6,153 nucleotides of DNA, taken from the NCBI GenBank assembly GCA_003220855.1, contig QHTP01000044.1:1-6153 (forward strand). Direction: 5' to 3'. How positions within the stretch are numbered: the first letter of the stretch is position 1; the number at the start of each line of letters is the position of its first letter. The notes beneath the pieces were generated by a model. It was not told the origin of the DNA. It worked only from the letters and a program-made list of their open reading frames with translations, and ran no database searches. Shown piece after piece: positions 1-5,277 of the stretch. Source of the stretch: Gemmatimonadota bacterium. GTDB lineage: Bacteria > Gemmatimonadota > Gemmatimonadetes > Gemmatimonadales > GWC2-71-9. Position numbers and translations under genes: made by a program.

Positions 1-39
1 GGGCGTACGAAGCGCCGCACAGATGAACGCGTCTTTCAC
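1..39 (-). CDS. Thiolase (acetyl-CoA acyltransferase), N-terminal stub, PaaJ/PcaF-like
   Basis: Only the first 13 codons lie in the window; the gene continues off the left edge. The frame opens with GTG at 39-37, overlapping the TGA of the aldehyde dehydrogenase by 4 bp (GTGA), and reads MKDAFICAALRTP. Thiolases of the beta-ketoadipyl-CoA type (PaaJ, PcaF) begin with almost this sequence (M-R/K-D/E-x-FIC-D-x-IRTP-IGR), so the call rests on a characteristic start motif plus a translationally coupled position. Such enzymes cleave a 3-oxoacyl-CoA with CoA to release acetyl-CoA, the step after hydration and oxidation, which suits the hydratase upstream. The catalytic cysteine and histidine are outside the window. 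It could also be a general acetyl-CoA acetyltransferase; 13 residues cannot separate the subfamilies. Confidence 0.72.
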   Translation of the reverse strand, partial: MKDAFICAALRTP

Positions 40-1463
40 AGCCCCACCCAGACCGTCTTGGTCTCGGTGTAGTTGTCGAGCGCTTCCTTTCCGAGGTCGC
101 GCCCGAATCCCGAGAACTTGTAACCGCCAAACGGCGCCGCGGGGTCGTAGAAGTTGTAGGTGTTCACCCACACCGTCCCCGCCTTGATCGCGCGGGCCAC
201 GCGGTGCGCCTTCTGGATGTCCCGGGTCCAGATCCCGGCCGCGAGGCCGTACCGCGAGCGGTTGGCGAGCTCGACGCCCTCGGCTTCGGTGTCGAACGTC
301 AGCACCGACAGCACGGGACCGAAGATCTCCTCGTCCACGATCTTCATTCCCGGCGTGGCGCCGTCGAACACCGTGGCTTCGACGTAGAACCCCTTGCCGT
401 TCACCTTCGCCGCTTTGCCACCCACCACCAGCCGGGCGCCTTCCTTCTGTCCGGCCGCGATGTAGGAGAGCACGGTCTCCTGCTGGCGCTGGGAGACGAT
501 GGCGCCCAGCCGGGTGCCCTTGTCGAAGGGGTCGCCGGGCGCGAGCTGCTTGGCGCGCTCGGCGAGCTGCGCCACGACCTGATCGTGCACCGACCGCTCC
601 ACGAGCAGCCGGGAGCCCGCGGCGCAGACCTCGCCTTTTCCGTAGAAGATGCCGTTCTGTGCGCCGCGCACGGCGGCCGCGAGGTCCGCGTCGGCGAAGA
701 TGATATTGGGGCTCTTGCCGCCCAGCTCGAGCGTGACCCGCTTCACGGTGCCGGCCGCCTCGCGCATGATCCACTGGCCGACTTCGGTCGAGCCCGTAAA
801 GGCGATCTTGTCGACGAGCGGGTGGCGTACCAGCGCGGCGCCGGCCGTCGCGCCGGGCCCCGGGACGACGTTGAGCGCGCCCGGGGGCAAGCCGGCCGCC
901 AGCGCGATCTCGCCCAGCAGCAGGGCGGTGAGGGGTGTCTCGTGCGCCGGCTTGAGCACCACGGTGCAACCCGCGGCCAGCGCCGGCGCCACCTTCCAGC
1001 AGGCGAGGTTGAGGGGGAAGTTCCACGGCACAATCGCGCCCACCACTCCCACCGGCTCCCGCAGCGTGTACGTGAAGAAATTGCCGCTCACGGGCAGCGT
1101 GTCGCCCGTGAGCTTGTCGGCCCAGCCGGCGTAGTAGCGGAACGTCTCGATCGCCATCGCGACGTCGATCTTCGACTCGAACAGCGGTTTCCCGTTGTTC
1201 CTGGTCTCCACCTCGGCGATCTCGGGGGAGCGTTGCTCCAACAGCTCGGCCATGCGATACAGCAGCTGTCCGCGCTTGCGAGCCGGTAGCTCCCGCCATT
1301 GCTTCGACTCGAGGCAGGCCCGGGCCGCCCGGACGGCGGCGTCGATGTCCGCCTCGCCCGCCTCGGCGACTTCCGCGAGTGGCTCCTCGGTGGCGGGGTT
1401 GACCAGGCCGTAGCGTTTCGCGGCCGCCCGCCACTCGCCCCCAATCAACAGGTCGGTCTTCAC
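36..1463 (-). CDS. NAD(P)-dependent aldehyde dehydrogenase
   Basis: This is a full-length 475-residue member of the aldehyde dehydrogenase superfamily, which oxidises an aldehyde to the acid with NAD(P)+ in the cytoplasm. Visible family landmarks are PWNFPL at 146-151 with the oxyanion Asn148, the cofactor-binding Lys171 in VVLKPAHETP, FTGSTEVG at 222-229, the general base Glu246 in LELGGKSP, the nucleophile Cys280 in GEVCAAGSR, EEIFGPV at 378-384 and PFGGYKFSGFGRDLG near the C-terminus. All catalytic residues are intact. The start is GTG, overlapping the hydratase stop by 4 bp, which implies translational coupling. The substrate cannot be read from sequence. In this context, phenylacetaldehyde or a semialdehyde of an aromatic CoA pathway is a reasonable inference. 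It has no fused MaoC-type hydratase domain, so it is not a full-length PaaZ. Confidence 0.95.
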   Translation of the reverse strand: MKTDLLIGGEWRAAAKRYGLVNPATEEPLAEVAEAGEADIDAAVRAARACLESKQWRELPARKRGQLLYRMAELLEQRSPEIAEVETRNNGKPLFESKIDVAMAIETFRYYAGWADKLTGDTLPVSGNFFTYTLREPVGVVGAIVPWNFPLNLACWKVAPALAAGCTVVLKPAHETPLTALLLGEIALAAGLPPGALNVVPGPGATAGAALVRHPLVDKIAFTGSTEVGQWIMREAAGTVKRVTLELGGKSPNIIFADADLAAAVRGAQNGIFYGKGEVCAAGSRLLVERSVHDQVVAQLAERAKQLAPGDPFDKGTRLGAIVSQRQQETVLSYIAAGQKEGARLVVGGKAAKVNGKGFYVEATVFDGATPGMKIVDEEIFGPVLSVLTFDTEAEGVELANRSRYGLAAGIWTRDIQKAHRVARAIKAGTVWVNTYNFYDPAAPFGGYKFSGFGRDLGKEALDNYTETKTVWVGL

Positions 1464-2158
1464 CGCCCCTTGAACTCCGCGACGCGCTTCTCGACGTTGG
1501 CGGCGATGCCCTCCTTCGCGTCTTCGCTCTGGAACAGCTGCTGCTGCAATTCGCGCTCCAAGGCGAGCGCCGACTCGAAGGGGATCTCAGCGCCCGTCTG
1601 CACGGACCGCTTTATCAAACCCACCGCCTTCGAGGCCTTGTGCGGGGGGCAGAACTGCTTGGCGTAGAGCATCACCTGCTCCCAGAACTCCTTGGCGGGG
1701 AAGATCTCATTCACGATGCCGAGCTCCTTGGCGCGATCGAACGAGAAGAGCTCGCCCTTCGCCATCAGCTCGATCGCCTTCGCCTTGCCCACGAGCCGCG
1801 CCAGCCGCTGCGTGCCTCCCGTGCCGGGAAGCACGCCGAGGTTCACTTCGGGGAGCCCGATCTTGCCGGCGTTCTCCTTCGCGAGCCGGATGTCGCATGC
1901 CATCGCGATTTCGAGCCCGCCGCCCACGGTGTGCCCGTTCAGCGCGGCAATCGTGAGTTTCGGCGTCTGCTCCAAGCGGTTGAGCGTCTCGTTGGCGTGC
2001 AGGCAAAAGAAGAACTTGAAGCGTGGCGTGACGCTGTTCAGCATGCCGATGTTCGCGCCAGCCGAAAAGAACTTGTCGCCATGGCCGCGCAGCACTACCA
2101 CATGGACGTCGTCTTCGAAGCGCGCCCTCAGGATCGCCTCGTCGAGCTGGTGCATCAT
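1460..2158 (-). CDS. Enoyl-CoA hydratase/isomerase (crotonase family), apparently N-terminally truncated
   Basis: The crotonase-fold protein has 232 residues from the first ATG, against about 255-265 for the family. It should hydrate a trans-2-enoyl-CoA or isomerise an enoyl-CoA. The oxyanion-hole segment FFSAGANIG is at 30-38 and GGGLEIAMACDIRLA at 79-93. The two acidic residues of classical hydratases are present: Glu83 in GGGLE and Glu104 in GLPEVNLG, followed by PGTGGTQRLARLVGKAKAIELM. Residue 1 aligns with the helix that normally lies about 25-30 residues in; the first beta-strand, usually ending in an N-R-P-type motif, is missing. The same frame reads TYE just before the ATG, as in full-length relatives, then loses all resemblance. 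A GGAGG ribosome-binding sequence (2177-2181) lies 18 nt from the ATG, too far for normal use. The gene follows the TetR stop closely and overlaps the aldehyde dehydrogenase start. Confidence 0.85.
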   Translation of the reverse strand: MMHQLDEAILRARFEDDVHVVVLRGHGDKFFSAGANIGMLNSVTPRFKFFFCLHANETLNRLEQTPKLTIAALNGHTVGGGLEIAMACDIRLAKENAGKIGLPEVNLGVLPGTGGTQRLARLVGKAKAIELMAKGELFSFDRAKELGIVNEIFPAKEFWEQVMLYAKQFCPPHKASKAVGLIKRSVQTGAEIPFESALALERELQQQLFQSEDAKEGIAANVEKRVAEFKGR

Positions 2159-2172
2159 CTCGTACGTGGACG

Positions 2173-2784
2173 TCAGCCTCCGTGTACCGGGGAGGGGGAG
2201 CGCGCGTCGACGAAGCCGCCGATGAAGACGCGCGCGATGAGCCCGGCCAGGCGCTCGGGATCGATCTCGCCCGCCGGGTCGTACCAGTTGTAGATCCAGT
2301 TCATCATGCCGAACAGCGCGTACGCGGCGGCGCTCCGCTCCACGGCGGTCTCGTCGGGCGCCACATCCCGCAGCAGCCCCTCGAGCAGATCCACGTAGCG
2401 GCGCTTGATCGCGTTCACCTTGCGCTGACGCTCGCCCGTCAGGGAATTCGCCTCGTGCGACAGTACTTTCATCTCCGCCATGTGGGCGGCGAAGAAGGTC
2501 ACGTGGTGGCGGATGAACGCCTGCAGCCGCTCGACCGGGTCGCCGTGACCGCGCCCGACTCCCTCGAGCGCGCGCTCGGCGCCCGCCAGCACGCGAGTGA
2601 AGCAGCGCTCCTGGATGCGGTGCAGCAGCTCTTCCTTGCCCCGCACGTAGTAGTACATCCCGGCGAGCGACATGCCGGTGACCGCGGCGAGGTCGCGCAT
2701 CGTGGTGGAGTGGTAGCCCTGGTCGGCGAATACCTTCGCCGCCCGGGAGAGGAGCTGATCGAGCCGCTCGTCGTAGGGGCGCAT
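2173..2784 (-). CDS. TetR/AcrR-family transcriptional regulator, PaaR/FadR-like repressor
   Basis: A 203-residue TetR-type regulator. The N-terminal DNA-binding domain shows the usual first helix (AAKVFADQGYHSTTMRDLA) and the helix-turn-helix at about 27-46, ending in GMYYYVRGKEELL. The C-terminal ligand domain contains FGMMNWIYNWYDP (158-170), a segment typical of TetR repressors of acyl-CoA and aromatic-CoA catabolism. The open frame extends upstream to 2892, but the ATG at 2784 is chosen because family homology begins just after it and the extra 36 residues are low-complexity and would cross the promoter and operator. A perfect palindrome lies 2 bp upstream, so autorepression is likely, with release by a CoA thioester. 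No Shine-Dalgarno sequence precedes the start. Being first in the operon, it probably controls the hydratase, aldehyde dehydrogenase and thiolase. Confidence 0.9.
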   Translation of the reverse strand: MRPYDERLDQLLSRAAKVFADQGYHSTTMRDLAAVTGMSLAGMYYYVRGKEELLHRIQERCFTRVLAGAERALEGVGRGHGDPVERLQAFIRHHVTFFAAHMAEMKVLSHEANSLTGERQRKVNAIKRRYVDLLEGLLRDVAPDETAVERSAAAYALFGMMNWIYNWYDPAGEIDPERLAGLIARVFIGGFVDARSPSPVHGG

Positions 2785-2786
2785 AG

Positions 2787-2804
2787 TTCGAACGATCGTT
2801 CGAA
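2787..2804. promoter_or_regulatory. Perfect 18-bp palindromic operator for the TetR regulator
   Basis: TTCGAACGATCGTTCGAA is its own reverse complement over all 18 bases. It contains CGAACGATCGTTCG, an exact match to CNAACGNNCGTTNG, which I recall as the operator consensus of the TetR-family PaaR of Thermus thermophilus, a repressor of phenylacetate genes. It starts immediately downstream of the predicted -10 box and ends 2 bp before the repressor's start codon, so it would cover the transcription start. That arrangement suits direct autorepression of the operon. Binding itself is inferred. Confidence 0.85.
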
Positions 2805-2833
2805 ATTGTAAGTTAGAGGCGGCCACGCGTGAA
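2805..2833 (-). promoter_or_regulatory. Predicted sigma-70 type promoter of the tetR operon
   Basis: On the minus strand a -10 box TACAAT (2810-2805, 5 of 6 to consensus) follows a -35 box TTCACG (2833-2828, 4 of 6) with a 17-bp spacer. Transcription would begin near 2797-2799, inside the palindrome, leaving a leader of about 13-15 nt without a ribosome-binding sequence. The boxes are read by eye; the tight fit with the operator raises confidence. Confidence 0.6.
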
Positions 2834-2890
2834 TTCAAGGGCTCTACCGTCTTAATTTCACCGCATCTTCCACGTCTACCGTGCCAGCGC

Positions 2891-3448
2891 ATGACTCCAG
2901 CGGAGCCCGTTGCCGCCGTCCCGAGCCCGACCGACGCGGCGCTGATCGCCGCCTGGCAGGGCGGGGACGAGCAGGCGGCGGCCGAACTGGTCCGGCGTCA
3001 CACGCGTGCGTTGGCACGGTTCCTCGCGGGCACCGGGGCGCCGGAGGCGGATCTCGATGACGTGGTACAGGAGACGTTCATTCGCGCGTTCCGGGCCGTC
3101 GCCACGTTCCGCGGGCAGTGTCGCTTTCGCACCTGGCTGCTCACGATCGGGGGCAACGTGCTGAAGGACGCGCATCGCCGTGCCAAACGGGCCCGCGTGG
3201 TGCCGCTCGCCGACGAGCTGCGATCGACCGACGGCGATCCCCACGAGCGGGCGGTCGCCGCGGAGGCGGAGGGGCGCCTGGGCGAGGTTTTACAGGGACT
3301 GCCGCGGTTGCAGCGGGAAGTGTTTCTGCTGCGGGCGCAGCAGGGGCTCGAGTACGACGAGATCGCCGCGGCCCTGGGCACGACGCCGGGGGCCGCGCGC
3401 GTGCACTACCACCACGCCGTCAAGCGACTGAAGGAGTGCTTGAAATGA
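2891..3448 (+). CDS. ECF-type RNA polymerase sigma factor (sigma-70 family)
   Basis: A 185-residue extracytoplasmic-function sigma factor. Region 2 spans about 18-98, with DDVVQETFIRAFRAV (56-70) as the core-binding helix of region 2.2 and FRGQCRFRTWLLTIGGNVLKDAHRR (split by the -10-recognition loop) as regions 2.3-2.4. A linker of about 25 residues leads to region 4 at 126-182, with LPRLQREVFLLRAQQGLEY and the helix-turn-helix EIAAALGTTPGAARVHYHHA that reads the -35 element. Its role is to direct RNA polymerase to a small set of promoters when released from its anti-sigma factor. The ATG at 2891 is the only good start, but no Shine-Dalgarno sequence precedes it, so a leaderless message is possible. 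It ends in an ATGA overlap with the next gene. It is divergent from the tetR operon with a gap of about 106 bp. Which ECF group it belongs to cannot be told by eye. Confidence 0.95.
   Translation: MTPAEPVAAVPSPTDAALIAAWQGGDEQAAAELVRRHTRALARFLAGTGAPEADLDDVVQETFIRAFRAVATFRGQCRFRTWLLTIGGNVLKDAHRRAKRARVVPLADELRSTDGDPHERAVAAEAEGRLGEVLQGLPRLQREVFLLRAQQGLEYDEIAAALGTTPGAARVHYHHAVKRLKECLK
3431..3436 (+). promoter_or_regulatory. Shine-Dalgarno sequence for the anti-sigma gene inside the sigma gene
   Basis: AAGGAG sits 8 nt before the ATG at 3445, within the last codons of the sigma factor. It fixes the start of the next gene and, with the ATGA overlap, supports coupled translation of sigma and anti-sigma. 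Confidence 0.75.
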
Positions 3449-3885
3449 ACGACGACGGCACGTTGGACGACGCAGGGCTGCGGCAGGTCGCGCGGCGCCT
3501 CGGGGCCCGCGCGGCGGACCGCGTGGACGTCGAGCGCACAGCCCAGGCCGTGGTGGCGCGGCTGCGCGAGGAGCGGCACGAGCCGAGCTCGCGCGAGGCG
3601 TGGCTGTGGACCTCGCCGGTCTGGCTCAAGATCGCCGCGGCGCTGGTCATCGTCGCCGGCGCGGGCGTCGTCGCACGGGCGGTGCGGCATGCCCCGTCCG
3701 GCCTCGCCGCGCCGGTCGAGACGGTGGACCTGGGCGACCTGTCGGTCGCCGAACTGCGCGAGCTGTTGCAGAGCGTCGAGCAACCGGGTGCGGCGGAGCC
3801 GGTGTCGTGGCTGGACGTGGGGCTCGAGGACTTGAGCCCGGCCGAGCTGCGCACGCTGCTCGCGTCGCTGGAGCCGGAAACGTGA
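3445..3885 (+). CDS. Single-pass membrane protein, probable anti-sigma factor
   Basis: A 146-residue protein with a charged cytoplasmic part (1-56), one hydrophobic membrane segment at about 57-80 (VWLKIAAALVIVAGAGVVA) and an outer domain of about 65 residues. Size, topology and position directly behind an ECF sigma gene are those of anti-sigma factors: the inner part would hold the sigma factor and the outer part would receive the signal. No HxxxCxxC zinc-binding motif is visible, so it is not a ZAS-type anti-sigma factor. The outer domain carries two copies of a D-L-S-x-A-E-L-R-x-L-L motif, 31 residues apart. Its start is fixed by AAGGAG at 8 nt and the 4-bp overlap; its stop overlaps the next start by 1 bp (TGATG). 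The anti-sigma role comes from context, since the cytoplasmic domain has no motif I recognise with certainty. Confidence 0.8.
   Translation: MNDDGTLDDAGLRQVARRLGARAADRVDVERTAQAVVARLREERHEPSSREAWLWTSPVWLKIAAALVIVAGAGVVARAVRHAPSGLAAPVETVDLGDLSVAELRELLQSVEQPGAAEPVSWLDVGLEDLSPAELRTLLASLEPET
3724..3873 (+). repeat. Duplicated 19-residue motif in the outer domain of the anti-sigma candidate
   Basis: Codons 94-112 (3724-3780) and 125-143 (3817-3873) encode VDLGDLSVAELRELLQSVE and VGLEDLSPAELRTLLASLE. The copies agree at V, L, DLS, AELR, LL, S and E, while the DNA has diverged at many third positions. This is an old duplication kept at protein level. Each copy looks like a short amphipathic helix starting with a DLS cap. 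Confidence 0.85.
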
Positions 3886-4421
3886 TGAAACATCTCGCGT
3901 GCGTGCTCGTGCTCGCGCTCGCGCCCGCGCTCACTGCACAGGTGCCGGGCGACTCGGGCGCGGCGCCACCCGCCGACGGGGCGGAAGCGGGGAGGCTGCG
4001 GGCGCAGGTGCGGCAGCGCTGGGCCGAGCACGTGCGCACGACGCTGGGGTTGAGCGACGAGCAAGCGGGCAAGCTCGACGGGACGGAGCGGCGCTTCGAG
4101 GAACAGCGCCAGCCGATCCGCGCGCGCCAGCGCCAGCTCAACCAGGCGCTCAACGCCGAGCTGGCCGCGCAATCCCCGAACGAGGAGCGGGTGAAGCAGC
4201 TGATGAGCGAGCGGGAGCAGAATCAGCTCAGGCTGCAGCAGGTCAATCGCGACGAGGATCGCGACATGCAGGGCTACCTGACGCCGGTGCAGCGGGCGCG
4301 CTACCAGGACGAGCGACGCCGGTTCCAGAGAAGCATCGCCAATGCGGTGCAGCAGCAACGCGAGCGGCGGCAGAACAGGCCAGCGCCGCCGGCGCGACCG
4401 CGGCGGCGCCCGCCGCGCTGA
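3885..4421 (+). CDS. Exported helical LTxxQ-type protein, Spy/CpxP/CnrX-like sensor or chaperone
   Basis: A 178-residue protein with an N-terminal signal peptide (MKHLACVLVLALAPALTA, probable cleavage before Gln19), so it acts outside the inner membrane. The mature part is almost wholly helical and highly charged. It has LGLSDEQ at 54-60 and YLTPVQRARY at 131-140; these are the paired L-T/S-x-x-Q motifs of the Spy/CpxP and CnrX families, which act as periplasmic chaperones or metal sensors. The last 18 residues are rich in Arg and Pro. The ATG overlaps the upstream stop by 1 bp, so all three genes of the unit are coupled. By analogy with CnrX it may act through the anti-sigma factor. It has only one histidine in the mature part (His49), so the His-rich metal site of CnrX is not evident, and a folding-stress role is as likely. 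Confidence 0.8.
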   Translation: MKHLACVLVLALAPALTAQVPGDSGAAPPADGAEAGRLRAQVRQRWAEHVRTTLGLSDEQAGKLDGTERRFEEQRQPIRARQRQLNQALNAELAAQSPNEERVKQLMSEREQNQLRLQQVNRDEDRDMQGYLTPVQRARYQDERRRFQRSIANAVQQQRERRQNRPAPPARPRRRPPR

Positions 4422-4433
4422 CGCCCCCCCGCG

Positions 4434-4883
4434 CTACGCCCGCAGACCGAACGCCGTCGCGAGCGCTTTCAAGGCGCGTGCCCGGGCCCGCGCGAGTGTG
4501 CCCGACGCGGGTCGGCCGGTGCGCACCTCGAACGCGCGCCAATCGGCATCCGACCACCCTACGGCGGCCAGCGCGCCGCAGCGCGGGCAGCGCATGGCGC
4601 GCGCGGGGCCGTCCAGGCGCGCCCGGGCACAGCAGCTCGGGCACACGCCGTACTTTCGGCCGGCGCCGGCGGCGGCACCCGCGTCCGGTCCCGGGACCAC
4701 GGTCCAGGCCGGGGGCCGGAGCGGCAGCACTTGCACGAAGGCGCGGGGAATGTGGAGCAGGCGGTGGTTGACGTCGACGATGGCTTCGACGGGAGTGAGT
4801 TCCACGACGCGGTACCATGCGCCGCGCCGCAGGGGGCAGTCCTGGCCGTCCCGTACCCGGGCCCAGTATTGTACGTGCGGCAT
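4434..4883 (-). CDS. Hypothetical zinc-ribbon protein
   Basis: A 149-residue protein of unknown function. Residues 1-65 form a compact, probably beta-rich domain (GAWYRVVELTPVEAIVDVNHRLL in pieces, then HIPRAFVQVLPL). A Gly/Ala-rich linker leads to a zinc ribbon with CPSC at 81-84 and CPRC at 99-102, plus an extra Cys85. The C-terminal tail is Arg/Ala-rich. The ATG at 4883 is preferred because GGAGAG lies just upstream and the protein-like composition begins there; the open frame continues to 5072 but that part looks non-coding. It is convergent with the LTxxQ gene, with 12 bp between stops. The four-cysteine ribbon could bind nucleic acid or a protein partner; nothing in the neighbourhood shows which. 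Confidence 0.72.
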   Translation of the reverse strand: MPHVQYWARVRDGQDCPLRRGAWYRVVELTPVEAIVDVNHRLLHIPRAFVQVLPLRPPAWTVVPGPDAGAAAGAGRKYGVCPSCCARARLDGPARAMRCPRCGALAAVGWSDADWRAFEVRTGRPASGTLARARARALKALATAFGLRA

Positions 4884-5083
4884 GCGCTCTCCGTGCGACG
4901 GTCGAGAGGTAAGTCCAGGGCGTCCGCGCACCCGCTGGTAGCGCGTGCTGCCACAAGATGCGGCCGTCGGCCCCTGCAGACTGTGACATCCGACACGGGC
5001 GAGCGGTTCGGACGCTTTTTGCGGCCGGCCGAGGCTAGGGTGCCGTGCGAGGCGCAGAGGCGCTAAGTTCACCCCGCCAGGGG
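4884..5083. other. Intergenic region between the zinc-ribbon gene and the tRNA-Leu remnant
   Basis: About 200 bp without a convincing gene. It should hold the promoter of the zinc-ribbon gene on the minus strand and a promoter for the tRNA block on the plus strand. The only candidate I see is a weak TAAGTT at 5064-5069, about 15 bp before the tRNA-Leu remnant, with no good -35 box. An FseI-type palindrome GGCCGGCC lies at 5023-5030 without a T-run, so it is not a terminator. Confidence 0.4.
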
Positions 5084-5137
5084 GCCCGAGTGGCGGAATG
5101 GCAGACGTAGGGGACTCAAAATCCCGTGGGTTTCCGC
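5084..5137 (+). pseudogene. tRNA-Leu 5' half (CAA anticodon), broken remnant
   Basis: GCCCGAG (5084-5090) is a typical tRNA-Leu acceptor strand, followed by a normal D-arm (TGGCGGAATGGCAGACG) and an anticodon arm with the loop CTCAAAA, anticodon CAA. The sequence then starts a long variable arm and stops matching near 5137. No T-loop TTCGA and no CTCGGGC acceptor partner follow. The outer pair of the anticodon stem is also lost (G-G). It cannot fold into a mature tRNA, so it is a fragment or decayed copy. Confidence 0.75.
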
Positions 5138-5163
5138 GCCGTTGCTAGAACATCTGGGTATTT

Positions 5164-5186
5164 TGTAGAAACGCTGTAGAAAACGC
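5164..5186 (+). repeat. Tandem TGTAGAAACGC / TGTAGAAAACGC repeat before the intact tRNA-Leu
   Basis: Two adjacent copies (5164-5174 and 5175-5186) differ by one inserted A; the second runs into the first two bases of the tRNA. They lie in a 44-bp patch (5141-5184) that is about 60% A+T, unlike the rest of the window. The repeat could be an integrase arm site, a promoter relic, or chance. Confidence 0.5.
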
Positions 5187-5268
5187 CGGGGTGGCGGAAC
5201 AGGCAGACGCGCCGGACTCAAAATCCGGTGGGGGCAACCCCATGCGGGTTCGATTCCCGCCCTCGGCA
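5185..5268 (+). tRNA. tRNA-Leu (anticodon CAA)
   Basis: A complete 84-nt class II tRNA. The acceptor strands GCCGGGG (5185-5191) and CCTCGGC (5261-5267) pair over seven positions with one G-U, followed by discriminator A. The anticodon stem CCGGA/TCCGG is perfect around CTCAAAA, so the anticodon is CAA, reading UUG. The long variable arm has a GGGG-CAA-CCCC hairpin, and the T-arm GCGGG-TTCGATT-CCCGC is perfect. The 3' CCA is not encoded and must be added after transcription. The anticodon-arm segment GGACTCAAAATCC is identical in the broken copy upstream. Confidence 0.96.
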
Positions 5269-5277
5269 CTTGCCGTA

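Noticed and set aside
204..1289. Long plus-strand open frame of about 361 codons antisense to the aldehyde dehydrogenase
   Set aside because: It is the mirror of a GC-rich gene with complete catalytic motifs on the other strand; its translation is Arg/Gly/His-rich with no family pattern.
2785..2892. Upstream ATG at 2892 extending the TetR protein by 36 residues
   Set aside because: The extension is low-complexity, crosses the predicted promoter and palindrome, overlaps the sigma start, and family homology begins at the ATG at 2784.
4383..4409. Hairpin GCGCCGCC / GGCGGCGC as a terminator of the sigma operon
   Set aside because: It lies inside the codons of the Arg/Pro tail, has an 11-nt loop and no T-run; such pairings are common by chance in DNA this GC-rich.
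4884..5072. N-terminal extension of the zinc-ribbon protein to a start at 5072
   Set aside because: The extra 63 residues lack protein-like composition, while the ATG at 4883 has a good ribosome-binding sequence.
5069..5269. Minus-strand 66-codon frame starting MPRAGIEPAWGCPHR
   Set aside because: This is the well-known false protein from the antisense of tRNA-Leu.
5191..5277. In-frame peptide MAEQADAPDSKSGGGNPM as the start of the small hypothetical protein
   Set aside because: It is the familiar spurious translation of a tRNA-Leu gene; the tRNA folds perfectly here.
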